The notes under the pieces: generated by a model
Database searches by the model: none
The model's input: only the letters and a program-made list of their open reading frames with translations
What the model was told of the DNA's origin: nothing
Translations under genes and position numbers: made by a program
Part shown: positions 10,010 to 21,654 of the stretch, piece after piece
Layout: every line of letters begins with the position of its first letter
Numbering within the stretch: the first letter of the stretch is position 1
From: Catonia carolina
Lineage: Eukaryota > Arthropoda > Insecta > Hemiptera > Achilidae
Direction: 5' to 3'
DNA: 64,000 bases
Assembly (NCBI GenBank): GCA_035578175.1
Contig: JAQMRL010000006.1
Location: 26,368,393 to 26,432,392, forward strand

Positions 10010-11129
10010 ACGAATTTATGTCTTTGAAATATCTCATCTTATTACGTCTGTTTATTTGAATCATTACTTTACAATTATAACAATTTAAAAAAATAATCAG
10101 GTAAAATTATTGAGTTTGTCCTAGATATAAAATGGATGAATTCATTTGTAATTATTATAACAACTACACAGATGAAATTTTTCCTTTTTTGTAATAATAA
10201 CCTTAATAAACCAGTAAAGTTTTCCTATTAAGTGACTTCAATAGTTTTTATAATCAACTCAATGATGCATATGAATTGCTTGATTTATTCTTGACAATGT
10301 CAACTGAATCAATGTGATATTTAAATCGGAAGATTATTTCCCGTACAAAAAAGTATTGAATTTTACTTTTACAAAATTATTTTTTTTAAAACTTTTCCAA
10401 AATTTGGAATTTCATGATAATTTTTATAAAATTTATATCGATTTATATTATGTATTAAAAATAAACATTCCTTAAAAATTCTTTTTTATTGTTTTAATTT
10501 CTTATATATTTTAGAAATAATAAAAAAAGAACAACATTCTAAAACAAGTTTAGGAGAATGGAGCTTGTTCAGACAAGGTCAGCAGCAGAATGCCATGACA
10601 GGTTAACTCCAAAGAGTTTTAGTTCTTTCTACGTACGTAAATTGAACACACCGGTTGTGGATACGTGAGGTCACCAACTAGCTGTACCTACAAAGAAAGA
10701 CGAGCTAATCTACACGGAACTTATATTATATCGAACTGGAGAACAAGTCTCGTCCTAGTCTAACGCAGTATTCATCATGTACTCTGGATTAAGATTGTCG
10801 TCCCCATGATACATTTTAATTCCTGTTATATAATGTGTTATCTCCCGCACAATTTAACCTTTTAGTCTCTCAAATCGTGAGACATAGTTTATCAATTTAT
10901 TATTTCATTGTTTATATTTTATATAATGTTACATAATATTTTGTCACCTAAAATATTTTAAAACATTCATCTTTTGTTTATTAGTGACGTAATGAATGTC
11001 TAAACAAAGTAACGTTTTAAAGTTGTTATATAATAAACAATAATAACTGTTCATTAATAAATTTTATTTAAGGAGAGATTGTATGATGGTTTTGACTGAT
11101 AATTTTGATTTTCGGTTTCTGGTTTTTCA
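10010..11129. other. A/T-rich sequence with no gene recognised
   Basis: I see no supported open frame or repeat here. A less A/T-rich stretch at about 10555-10800 was read on both strands without finding coding similarity. Confidence 0.35.
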
Positions 11130-11785
11130 TTAGTTTAGACTTAGGCCTACCACAAAAACATTAATTTACAACAAAAAATTATTTTAATGAAAAAAATTTA
11201 AGTTTTTGTCAGATTTATCCTAAAAAAAATTACATGTCGCCAAGAACAAATATTTTTCATATTTTTATATTGTTCGTTTTAGTGCAAAAAGAATTTTAGT
11301 TTTTTTTAAAATATCTGCTTCACTATTTTTAATATTCTCCGCTGTTGGTACAGCTTACTAACCAACTGTTAATGGGAAATTAAACTTGTTTGTGTACATT
11401 TTGTTTCTCATTTGTGCCTTTTCTCGTAAATTTAGATTTTTACCACTTACGTTAGTTTTTCTCAGAAACCATTTAACCTACCAGGCTGAAATTTTCACCA
11501 GTTAATTATCATGTACATGCACATTCACCGATATTGTTTTTACTTCCTCAGGTGCTCAAAAAAATAGTAATCTGCAAAATCATAGAACAAAACTGTAAAA
11601 ATTTTATGTTATTCGTTATTCTTTTAAAAACTTTATGGTCCAACAGATTAAATTGAAAAAATGTCAGTAGCTAAAACCACCCTACAACTATAAGTGTGTA
11701 AAGTTTCATTTGCGTAACTTTCACCAATCCTATGAAAAATGTACCTAAAAATAGCAAATTTAACATTGGTGGGATACAAGGTACA
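11130..11785 (+). repeat. Family B repeat, copy B1 (partial)
   Basis: This stretch matches 33100-33650 over most of its length, sharing for example TTCGTTTTAGTGCAAAAAGA, GTAAATTTAGATTTTTA, CACCAGTTAATTATC-like text, GACTTCCTCAGGTGCTC-like text and CCAATCCTATGAAAAATGTA. The GC-rich head and the microsatellite end of the fuller copy are absent. No coding is seen. Confidence 0.65.
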
Positions 11786-11899
11786 GTTCCCCTTAAATTT
11801 GGAGACTAAGATTAAAATAATTTTGTCATATTTAATAAATTTATATGAAAATTCCTGAATAGTGACGGAAGATCTTACAAAATTAGTAATTTTTAATCC

Positions 11900-12737
11900 A
11901 AAAATCTGGTGTGAAATACTCACGCAACTTTCTCTTGCCAATGCAAATAATTAACAATATAACCTAACATTAGTAATAAAACATTAGAAATAAACAAAAA
12001 ACTAACCTCCATAAACGTAACCTAATTTTAATCATGAGTGAAAGACGCAAAATGAAAATCGACCTTAGTTTGGCTTAAAAATACGGAAAATCACTCTTTC
12101 ACGCTAAACTAGGCTCTCTAGAGAAAAATGCTCTAAATAAAGTTGTAGATCTGTTAATTTCCTATAAATTTGATTTTATACACTGTTGTTGTATATTATA
12201 TACTTGTATAGTATATGCATACTAAGGCTGAAATCTTTTTAAAAAACCGATTTTTTACACGTTTTCGCGAGAAAAAACCAGAAAATTGCTAATTACCGCT
12301 AAACTAAGCGTTATACAAAAAAAAGTTTGAAATAAAAGTTGTAGGATTTTAAATTGTCTACAACTTTATTACATACATTTTTGCACTAAAATGCATATTA
12401 AAGAACCAATCTCAAAAAAACAACTTTTTTACGTGAAAACAGCCTCTCCAAGAATTTCAGCATATATGATGCCTACTTAATCTTGTAAAGCATAAAAAAC
12501 TAGTAAACGTGGCAATTTTTTAAAATCGCCACGTTTTTGAGAAAATCGCAAAAAGTGAAAAAATAACATGAATAAACTACTACCTCCGGCTGACCGATTT
12601 TGACGAAAATGTTCATGTCGGGTCCGATAGTGGTGTCTAACTTAAGTTTAAGTTTCAAGTTCGTACGAGGTTCCGTTCTTGAGATATTCTGTTCACGCGC
12701 GCGCGCACATACACACACACATACAGACCAATCGCTC
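11900..12737 (-). mobile_element. Family A repeat, copy A2 (lacks the hairpin end)
   Basis: The copy runs from ATCTGGTGTGAAATACTCAC through both internal units and the (CA)n/(CG)n microsatellite at about 12695-12728. It stops just after AGACCAATCGCT, so the terminal hairpin block is lost. It is moderately diverged from A1. Confidence 0.8.
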
Positions 12738-13043
12738 AAGTCAAAAAATTTATAATTATGAATTAACTATTTTATTTCAACTGGAACTAATTAAATATTG
12801 TAATCAGAACTATTTTTGATACTTTGTGAAAAAGTTTAAATATGATCATGTTTCACAACACAACAATTATCTTTAACTTATCTGAATTTTTCCTTTTTTA
12901 AATATTTTAAAGTAAATATTAAAAACTTTTAACTGAGTTCTGAATGTTAAATAGTAAAATTTACAATACAGTCTTTCACAAAGTAGGTTCCTTGAGAAAT
13001 ACATCAGGTTAAGGTAGCATTTTACTTTGGAATCATCAAATAA
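12738..13043. other. A/T-rich spacer with no gene
   Basis: Nothing is recognised here beyond A/T-rich sequence between two A copies. Confidence 0.4.
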
Positions 13044-13988
13044 TTTTTACTTTCTCTTGCCTATATGAATATATAGGAAGGAAAGTATTGTTTTCATGTC
13101 GATTTTTCGAAATCGAGTTTTCACCGGATCTATACGTTTTCAGACCCCCTGAACCCAAAAAACATGTTTTTAGCGATTGGTCTGTGTGTGAACAGAATAT
13201 CTCAAGAACGGAACATCGTACGAACTTGAAACTTGAAACTTAAGTTACATACCACTACCGGACGCGACACGAACATTTTCATCAAAATCGGTCAACCGGA
13301 AGTAACAATCGGTCAACCGGGGAGTTTATTCGTATAATTTTTCAGTTTTTTGCGATTTTCTCAAAAACTGGTCCTACGATTTTTTTAAAAATCGCCTATT
13401 TTACTCAATTTTTTATTCTCTACAAGATAGGGTAAGCGCCATGTTTGCTGAAATTCTCGGTGAGGCTGTTTTCACGTAAAAACGTTGTTTTTTTAAGATT
13501 ACGGCTTTAATATAAATTTTAGCGCAAAAACTTATATAATAAAAGTTGTAGAGAATTTAAAAACCTACAACCTCTGTTTCAAACATTTTTTTATATAACG
13601 CTTAGTTTAGCGGTAATTTGCGATTTTCTGTTTTTTTTCTCACGAAAACGTGAGAAAAATCGATTTTTTTAACATTTCGGTCTTAGTATGCATTTTACGA
13701 CAAAAGTGTATATAATTAAATTTATAGAAAATTAAAAGATCTACAACTTTTGTTTAGAGCATTTTTCTCTACAGAGCCTAGTTTAGCGTGAAAGCGTGAT
13801 TTTCCGTATTTTTAAGCCAAACTGAGTTCGATTGTCATTTTGCGTCATTCACTCATGATTAAAATAAGATTATGTTTTTGAGGTTAGTTTTTGTTCATTT
13901 CTAATGTTTTAATACTAATGTTAGGTTTATTGTTAATTATTTGCATTGGCAAGAGAAAGTTGTGTGAGTGTTTCACACCAGATTTTTA
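13044..13988 (+). mobile_element. Family A repeat, copy A3, complete, near-minimal microsatellite
   Basis: This copy is almost identical to A1 over its length, with both subterminal 13-mers and the hairpin. The TG microsatellite is reduced to TCTGTGTGTGAAC. A small extra duplication of CAATCGGTCAACCGG lies near 13303-13320. The close match to A1, A10 and A11 implies recent spread. Confidence 0.85.
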
Positions 13989-14211
13989 TGAATACATTTT
14001 GATTAATTGTTGTAGATTTTAACAGACTAATTTTATTTATCTATTAATCTGTTACACCGTTACTTCTCAGGAACAACTTCTTTGGTAATCGTAGAGGAAG
14101 GACAGCACGACTAAAACTAGTAAGTAGTTACTCCCACCAAGCAACGCAACATAAAATAAAATCACTAGTTGATAACCGACTATTAATCTAATAGTAGGTT
14201 AAGAAATTATT

Positions 14212-14940
14212 CACCCACCGGGTTGGTCTAGAGGTAAAGTCGTTGCCAAAATCAGCTGTTTAACAGCTGGTTTTCGGAGACGAAGGTTCCTGGTTCAAAT
14301 CCTAGTAAAGGTAGCTTTTATACGGATTTGAATACTAGACAGTGGTTACCGGTGTACTTTGATGGTTGGGGTTCAATTAACCATACTCTCTCAGGAATTG
14401 TCGGCCTGGGTCTGTACAAGACTACACCTCATTTACACGTCGTACACATCATCCTCATCTCATTGGGTCATGGGGTTGCTTGTTGTTGTTGTTTAGGTCA
14501 ACAGCCGAAAGGCTGGTTTGAACCTGTAGAGGTTTTACTAAGTAAAACGAGGAGTGAGGTGGTTTACCCTGCCTTCCTCACCGAGTGGAAAAGTACGCTT
14601 AACAGCATGCCGGGCCCTCTGAAAAGCACATATTTTCCACTCTGCAAATGACACCTTCACTTCATTCACCACAGGGTCTGGCTGTATAGTGAAATTCATT
14701 ACTTTCAGAGAAGATAACTCTGACTAGTGTCTTTTACACCTCTACCTCTTCTGTTCTTAAACGATTCAGTCATTTAATTGGCTGACCATGTGATAAGAAA
14801 CAGAACTATTTATTTTAGCCCTGCAACAAACAGATTGAGTGTAAATAATTTGACACTCCACCTGTCTGTTATGGGCAATGGGGTTGCTTATTGTTCTAAA
14901 TTGAACAGATTGCAACGTACACTAATTAGGAATAAAAAAA
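14212..14940 (+). repeat. tRNA-derived SINE, family E, copy E2, interrupted by SINE C3, 11-bp TSD
   Basis: The head CACCCACCGGGTTGGTCTAG holds the A box, and GGTTCAAATCC is the B box. The body ends in an A tail. The direct repeat AAGAAATTATT lies at 14201-14211 and 14941-14951. A family C copy is inserted at 14482-14877. Open frames at 14328 and 14778 lie in the SINE and are not genes. Confidence 0.85.
14482..14877 (-). repeat. Family C SINE-like retroposon, copy C3, 12-bp TSD inside SINE E2
   Basis: This full-length copy of about 396 bp is in reverse orientation. It is flanked by direct repeats ATGGGGTTGCTT at 14470-14481 and 14878-14889, which are duplicated target from SINE E. The clean TSD defines both ends of the family. 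Confidence 0.9.
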
Positions 14941-15111
14941 AAGAAATTATTATTGGTTTGATATTAAGTATAAAATAGTTTTTTTGTTGTATAGTTAGTC
15001 GATTATGCTTAGCATCAGTGTCAATTATTTTCAGCTACAATCAAACAGTAGATCTAATACTCATATGTTACAATCTGGATAGAGAGCCTACTGTCCGATT
15101 TCTTATAAAAT

Positions 15112-16049
15112 ATTCTGGTGTGAAACACTCACACGACTTTCTCTTGTCAATACAAATAATAAACAATATAAACTTATTTTATAAATAAACAAAAAACTAA
15201 CCTCAAAAAATAAAACCTTATTTTCATCATGAGTGAATGATGCTAAATGGAAATCAACCTCAGTTTGGCTTAAAAATACGGAAAATCACTCTTTCACGCT
15301 AAACTCGGCTCTGTAGAGAAAAATTCTCGAAATAAAAGTTGTAAATCTTTTGATTTTCTAGAAATTTGATTTATACACTTCTGTCGTAGAATGAATAGCC
15401 AGGCTGAAATCTTAAAAAATCGATTTTTTACAGATTTTCATGAAAAAAAAACAGAAAATCACTAGTCACCGCTAAACTAAGCGTTATACAAAAACATATT
15501 TGAAATAAAAGTTGTAGGATTTTAAATTCTCTACAACTTTTATTATATACATTTTTGCGCTAAAATGTATATCAAGACCGTAATTTAAAAAAAAACATAT
15601 TTTCTACGTGAGAAAATCCTCCCAAGAGTTTCGCAGACATGGCGCGTACCCTTATCTTGAACATAAAATGTGTAGTAAACGAGGCGATTTTTAAAAAATC
15701 GTAGGAGCCGTGTTTGAGAAAATCACGAAAAAGGGAAAAATTACATTAATAAAACTACTACTTCCGGTTGACCGATTTTGATGAAAATGTTTATTTCGGG
15801 TCCTCTAGTGTTAACTAAGTTAAGTTTAAAGTTTCAACTTTGTATGATGTTCCGTTCTTGAGATATTTTTCTCACACATACACACGCGCGCGCGCGCGCA
15901 GACCAATCGCTAAAAACATTTTTTTTGGGTTCAGGTGATCTGAGAACGTGTAGAACGGGTGAAAACTCGATTTAGAAAAATTGACATGAAAACAATACTA
16001 AACTTTCCTTCCTATACATTTAGGCCTGTAGGCAAGAGAAAATAAAAAT
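15112..16049 (-). mobile_element. Family A repeat, copy A4 (older, complete)
   Basis: The copy runs from TTCTGGTGTGAAACACTCAC to a decayed hairpin end, CCTATACATTTAGGCCTGTAGG, then CAAGAGAAAATA. A (CA)n(CG)n microsatellite lies at about 15873-15900. It is diverged from the young A1/A3/A11 group. Confidence 0.75.
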
Positions 16050-16785
16050 TTTGATAAAAGTAGTAGATTCTTTTATTTCCTGTAAGTTTGGTTAGGCCTA
16101 TATGTACTTTTGTTGTCAAATTCCTACTGAGACCGAAAACTTAAAAGATCTCATTTTTTACCGATTTTTATGAGCAAAAACAAAAATTCACTGACTGACG
16201 CTAAACTAAGTATTGCAGAAAAAAATGTGAAATATAAGTAAAATAAAGGTTTATTAATTTCCTCCTACATCAATTATTTATTTATTTCCTTTATTACTCC
16301 TCCAAAAGAGCAAAGCCTGTGCTTGGAGGAGGAAAGGAAAATTATATACACTTTTATCTCAAAATGTATACTAATGCCTCAGTCTTAAAAAAGTAAATTT
16401 TTACCATGAGAGCACAGCTCTACCAAGAATTTCAGCAGACATGACGCTTATCTATGATGTAGAGCATAAAAAAATATAGAAAATATGGTGATTTTAAAAA
16501 AAAACGTAGGAGCCGTTTTTTCTTCAGAAAATCCGACGAATAAACTCCTACTTCTAATTGACAGATTTTAAGGAAAATGTTTGTGTCGGGTCCCCTAGTG
16601 GTATCTAACTTAATTTTCAAGTGATTGAAGTATCTTGTTCACTCACACACTCTAACATTTTTACGGTGGCAGCCAAAATTAATTTGTTTTCAATTTTACA
16701 TTGTTTACTTGTGTAAAAATATATGCTGTATTAATATTTTATTTACATTGGCAAAAGGAAGCCTTGTGAGAGTTACACACCAGAT
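16050..16785 (-). mobile_element. Old compound family A copies (A5)
   Basis: Degraded A sequence in reverse orientation runs to about 16650. It is interrupted near 16265-16345 by an insertion containing a TCCTCCAA...TTGGAGGA stem. From about 16651 a forward-oriented right terminus follows, ending ACATTGGCAAAAGGAAGCC and ACACCAGAT at about 16785. Confidence 0.55.
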
Positions 16786-17332
16786 TTTTAAGTTATTAAG
16801 CCTTCGTAGATATTAACCGTTTCCGCATTATCTATTACAGTTTTTAATGAAAACAAGATATCTAATGCTCTTAACTTCTTCATTTTCTCAGTACCTGATA
16901 AAAATCTTAAAAAATAAGCGTAATTAATTAAAACAGTAAAGAAATCGGATCGGTAGTTCCAGTAAATTTCCTGGTACAAAGTTGGTTTGCAGTTGTATAA
17001 ATTTCTTTTAATATTGTTTAACATTTATTAATACTCGTTATTTTTTTTATTTCTGTAATACGAGAATGATTTTTAAATAAGTTTTCATTGCTAATTTATC
17101 TTGCATTGTCTGTGTGCTTGTATTTTTAGCTCCCCTGGAGTTAGAAAACCTCGTTAAGGGAATAAGTCTCTTTTGTCAGTGTTATGTCTCATGTTGAGAG
17201 AAAGAGAGAGAAATATAAACATCGGTGTAGTAATAAGTTTGTCATCTGTATTTAATATGCCTTAATAAATTGTCTGCATTTTGTATATAAGTGTCAGTGT
17301 GTTAAATGTTTTTTAATAAACGTATAGATTTT

Positions 17333-17512
17333 TTTTTTTTTTTTGGTTTAACGTCCGACTGTTCTGCAATTACTGCTAATGCAGACGGTGAAGGATGAAA
17401 TGATATCCTGCAACGAATGAAAAAATGCCATGCCTGAATGGGATTCGAACCCAAGACCGCATGATGAGAGGCGAGCACGCTACCAACTGCGCCAATGCGG
17501 CCGGCAATAATA
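17333..17512 (-). repeat. tRNA-derived SINE, family K, copy K3
   Basis: On the minus strand GCCGGCCGCATTGGCGCAGT starts a tRNA-like head. TTGGGTTCGAATCCC is the B box. The body (GGCATGGCATTTTTTCATT, then a TGCAGAC motif) ends in an A-rich tail, seen as the T run at 17331-17344. The 98-codon frame across it is not a gene. Confidence 0.75.
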
Positions 17513-17693
17513 TAAATAAATGAATTAATAAATAAATAATAATAAACGTATAGAATGAACATTAGAATTGCAGATAAGTTAATTTTCTTTTTTAACAAGA
17601 AATTATTTATAATACTTTGTAACTAAACATTTTTCTTTCTTGTCATTTATTAAGGAAAATACTATTGTATAATATTAATTATAATTTTTTTAT

Positions 17694-18093
17694 CCCCATA
17701 ACATGCAGGTGGAGTGTTAAATTATTTGCACTCGATCTGCTAGTTCCAGGGCTACAAAAAATAGTTCTGTTTCTTACCATATGGTCAGTGAATTATATTA
17801 CTGAAGCATTTAATAACTGAAGAGGTAAAGGTGTAAAAAACACTAATCAGAGTTATCTCCTCTGAGAGTAATGAATTTCATTATACAACCAGATCTTGTG
17901 GTGAATGAAGTGTAGGTGTCATTTGTAGGGTCGAAAGTAAATAATTTTCAGAGAGTCGGGCATGGTGATAAGCATATTTTCCTATTCAGTGAGGAAGGCA
18001 ACGGTAGCCACCTCACTACTCATTTTACTTAATAAAGCCTCTAGAGGTTCAAACCAGCTTTTCGGCTGATGACCTAAACAACATATACGTATT
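17694..18093 (+). repeat. Family C SINE-like retroposon, copy C4
   Basis: A full-length copy, from CCCATAACATGCAGGTGGAG to GATGACCTAAACAACAT. It is moderately diverged. Confidence 0.8.
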
Positions 18094-18509
18094 GTAACAT
18101 TTAGGCTATAAATTGCTAAGGTAAGATAATTAGGAGAGACGTAGTATTTAATGAAAAGTCTATTGCTATGTGACTAATTTTCGTAATTTCTTGTATTCTT
18201 TTGAGATTAAGTTTTTATTCAATTTTTAGTGTATTTTCTAATTTTTGGTATGTGTGTATAGTCTCTTTTATGGTTTATTTACAAAATTTCTGAGAATTCT
18301 TTTATGTCCTTCTAGGACAATTCATCTGTTTCTTATAGCTTCCATAATTCGGAAGAAAGCCTTTGTATTTCTATTATAATATGATATAGGCAGATAATGA
18401 GAAGAAAATATTTTGAATAAAAGTACATTAGAATGATCAGTAGAAGACGAAAAGGAAAGAGGATAGTGAAAATTGAGGTTGGAGATTTAACCTTTTATAG
18501 GGTATTACT

Positions 18510-18903
18510 TTGCTCATAACAGACAGGTGGAGTGTCAAATTATTTACACTCAATCTGTTAGTTGCAGGGCTAAAATAAATAGTTCTGTTTCTTATCAGAT
18601 GGTCAGCCAATTAAATGACTGAATCATTTAAGAACAGAAGAGGTAGAGGTGTAAAAGACACTAATCAGAGTTATCTCCTCTGAAAGTAATGGATTTCATT
18701 ATGCAGCCAGACCCTGTGGTGAATGAAGTGAAAGTGTCTTTTGCAGAGTGGAAAATATATGATTTTCAGAGGGCCTGGCATGCTGATAAGGGTAATTTTT
18801 CACTCAGTGAGGAAGGCAATGGTAAACCACCTCACTCCTCGATTTACTTAGTAAAACCTCTACAGGTTCAAACCAGCCTACAGGCTGATGACCTAAACAA
18901 CAA
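18510..18903 (+). repeat. Family C SINE-like retroposon, copy C5, 10-bp TSD
   Basis: A full-length copy flanked by GGGTATTACT at 18500-18509 and 18904-18913. The 85-codon frame inside it recurs in other copies only because the repeat recurs; stops in several copies argue against coding. Confidence 0.9.
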
Positions 18904-18974
18904 GGGTATTACTACGGAGAAAAATATATATGTTATAAAATATTAAATTTTACTTTAAAGGGACTTGAATAATG

Positions 18975-19621
18975 TACCGTGCGTTCGGAAAGTCGCTGTG
19001 CACTGGAATTGTGACTATGGATTTATGAAAATATGTATAAAGAAATGACTAAGCATTTTGGAAAAAAATTTATTCAACACCTTAATTACATTGTTAAACC
19101 GTGATTACATTGTTTATAGAAGGTGTTCGAAATGACCTCCATTGGCATCAATACAGCATTGCACTCGTTTCATTTTGTTTGCAAACACCTTTCGCAACTG
19201 TATAAAACGTTATGCAACGTGTTTGGTGAACGAATAATTTCAAAGAATTTGTGGCCTGCAAGATCTCCTGATCTGACTCCCCCCGATTTCTTTTTATGGG
19301 GTGCGGCGAAACAAACTGTGTATCGGAACAGACCACACACGATTGACGAACTTAAAGCCGCAATAACGGCATACATTCAAGGAATCACTGTTCTTCAGTT
19401 GCGAAAGGTGTTTGCAAACAAAATGAAACGAGTGCAATGCTGTATTGATGCCAATGGAGGTCATTTCGAACACCTTCTATAAACAATGTAATCACGGTTT
19501 AACAATGTAATTAAGGTATTGAATAAATTTTTTTCCAAAATGCTTAGTCATTTCTTTATACATATTTTCATAAATCCATAGTCACAATTCCAGTGCACAG
19601 CGACTTTCCGAACGCACGGTA
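18975..19621 (+). mobile_element. Foldback mariner-type element with 226-bp inverted arms
   Basis: The arms at 18975-19200 and 19396-19621 are inverted copies of equal length, with one mismatch seen by eye. The tips read TACCGTGCGTTCGGAAAG, with TA at each end as expected for a Tc1/mariner target. The arm is not just a TIR: it contains the last ~85 nt of the transposase coding region plus the 3' UTR. The whole 5' half of the parent transposon is therefore replaced by an inverted copy of its 3' end. The 195-bp spacer holds the remaining transposase fragment. Confidence 0.85.
19229..19482 (+). pseudogene. Mariner-type transposase C-terminal fragment
   Basis: The fragment encodes NLWPARSPDLTPPDFFLWG followed by a K-x-x-VY segment and a short helical tail. 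WP-x-RSPDL-x-P-x-DFFLWG is the hallmark block of the third catalytic Asp in mariner-like DDE transposases. The first two catalytic Asp blocks and the DNA-binding domain are absent. The frame is open to TAA at 19480-19482, but the product cannot be active. Confidence 0.8.
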
Positions 19622-19661
19622 TTTGTATTGCCAGAACAGTTAGATATTTCATTTTTTGATA

Positions 19662-20092
19662 TTAAACCCTGGTAATACTTACCAAGGAACGTTTCTTAAA
19701 ATGGGAATCACATAATGTTTAGTGGTAAGAATGCTTATTAAAACAACTTGTAGTACTATAGAACAAAACAAATGTAGCGTAACTTATTTTAACTTTATAT
19801 TAACATGAATGCTTGCTTTCCCGTAAAGAACTCGAATTTGTTAAGCAGTGCACAAAAGTAACAACAAAACAACACGGTAGCGTACGCTGGTATGAATCCT
19901 TACCATATTCGTGCAACTCATGAAGCAAATGGTCACTGCGCACTAGTTTCAAAATGTGGATAGACTACTTACCAGATAACATCTATAACACCATAAAATG
20001 CCAATAAGGTTCATCTGCATAGCTTATTCTTAAATAAAATCGACATTATTGCCAGTGGTAAGTATACTTACCAAAGACCTATAAAGGGTTAA
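19662..20092. mobile_element. Candidate piggyBac-like non-autonomous element
   Basis: TTAA lies at both ends (19662-19665 and 20089-20092). The tips are ACCCTGGTAATACTTACC on the left and, read from the right end inward, CCCTTTATAGGTCTTTGG followed by TAAGTATACTTACC. TTAA plus CCCT tips suggest piggyBac, but the inverted repeat is poor and nothing is encoded. Confidence 0.35.
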
Positions 20093-20310
20093 AAGGGAAT
20101 ATGAGATGTTGAGAAGTTAGTACACTGGCAGAAAACAAAGCAATTTAAGACAAATATATTTCAAGGGATTCCCACCAGGGTTGATAATCTCATAATAAGA
20201 TTTTATTACTTATCGGAAGAAAAAATTACTGAAAAACGCCAAATTTGTTCTCTGCTTTAATTTTGGATTTTATTGACTTAAATTTCAATAAGAATTACCA
20301 CTGGTTTGTG

Positions 20311-20715
20311 TTTGTTGTTTTTTTGGTCATCAGCCGGAAGGCTAGTTTGAACCTCTAGAGGCTTTACTAAGAAAATCGAGGAGTGAGGTGATTTATCTGT
20401 TCCTTCCTCACTGAATGGAAAAGTCTGCTTATCACCATGTCAGACCCTCTAAAAATCATCTACTTTTCAACCTGAAAATGTCACCTTAACTTAATTCACC
20501 ACAAGGTTTGGCTGTATAATGATGAAATTCATTACTGTCAGAGGAGTTAACTCTGATTATTGTATTTTACACCTTTACCTCATCTGTTATTAAATGCTTC
20601 AGTCATGTAATTGGCTGACCATTGTGATAAGAAACAGAACTATTTTTCGTAGTCCTGGAACTAGCATATCGAAAGTAAATAATCTATCATTCCACGTGCT
20701 TGTTACGGGCATGGT
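20311..20715 (-). repeat. Family C SINE-like retroposon, copy C6
   Basis: A reverse copy from GTCATCAGCCGGAAGGC to the diverged head near CACGTGCTTGTTACGGGC. No clear TSD was found. Confidence 0.75.
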
Positions 20716-20884
20716 TTGTAATTATAGCTGGTTATATAGCAGCTATATGGTTCTCTTATTAAGTCGCTCGCCCAACCGTTGTTCCTTAACTTCTGGTAGC
20801 GAATTTTTACCAGTTAACACGCTGGGCTGGTCAGAATGTCGAATGAAAATTTAAATCAGTTTCATTAAATTCATTGTATCATCA

Positions 20885-21035
20885 TTTGTCAAGGATTAGG
20901 CTCAATGGCCTGTTCCAGCATGCATCTCTTTTGAGGTTTTCCAAGCCTCGCTTCCCTTTAGGTTTATATCTCCAAGCTTGCAGACGAAGTCTGTGTCATT
21001 CTGTGTTGTTTCTGGCATGCGAAGTAATTTGGTTG
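20885..21035 (-). pseudogene. LINE family G 3'-terminal fragment
   Basis: The minus strand carries the tail block AGACTTCGTCTGCAAGCTTG, then GGAGATATAAACCTAAA and AGAGATGCATGCTGGAACAG. It aligns with the end of the family G copy near 28620-28700. Nothing upstream is retained. Confidence 0.6.
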
Positions 21036-21046
21036 GACCAGTTTCT

Positions 21047-21078
<32 letters not shown>
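21047..21078. repeat. (TA)n microsatellite
   Basis: About 15 TA units. Confidence 0.9.
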
Positions 21079-21079
<1 letters not shown>

Positions 21080-21229
21080 TTAACGTTTCACACAGTGACT
21101 GAACATTTAACTCAGCGCGTATAGCTTCATTACGTTCTCTATCTTTGACTTCCCGCAATATTCATTTTATAAACTGATAAATAAATTTTTGTAGCATTAT
21201 AGGAAGAGAAACGTGGTTGATAGGGGCTG

Positions 21230-21592
21230 TAGAAAGCACTCAATTTGCTAGTTCCAGGGCTACAAAAAAAGTTCTGTTTCTTATCACATGGTCAATCAAA
21301 AATACGACTGAAGTATTTAAGAACAAAAGATGTAGAAGTGTAAAAGACACTAGTTAGAATTATCACCTCTGAAAGTAATGAATTTAATTATTTATTCAGA
21401 CCCTGTGGTGAATGAAGTGAAGGTGTCATTTGCAGGGTAAAAAATATGTGTTTACTAGAGGGTCAGGTATGCTAATAAGCTTACTTTTCACTCAGTGAGG
21501 AAGGCATTTGTATATCATCTCACTCCTCGTTTTACTTAGTGAAGCCTCTAGAGGTTCAAACCAGCCTTTCGGCTGATGACCTAAACAACAAC
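21230..21592 (+). repeat. Family C SINE-like retroposon, copy C7 (short 5' truncation)
   Basis: Family sequence starts at CACTCAATTTGCTAGTTCC and ends GATGACCTAAACAACAACAC. A ~35-bp LINE P block occurs on both sides (see findings). Confidence 0.75.
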
Positions 21593-21654
21593 ACGTAATA
21601 AAGATGAATATTGCTAACAATTTTATAATAAACAATTTTAAGAAATTTATACAG

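Noticed and set aside
14328..14651. 107-codon frame (similar at 8493-8705 and 31709-31942)
   Set aside because: SINE E body; it runs through the E/C insertion junction.
18689..18946. 85-codon frame, with similar frames at 32341-32574 and the antisense of 53367-53747
   Set aside because: SINE family C sequence; not conserved as coding between copies and tied to retroposon ends.
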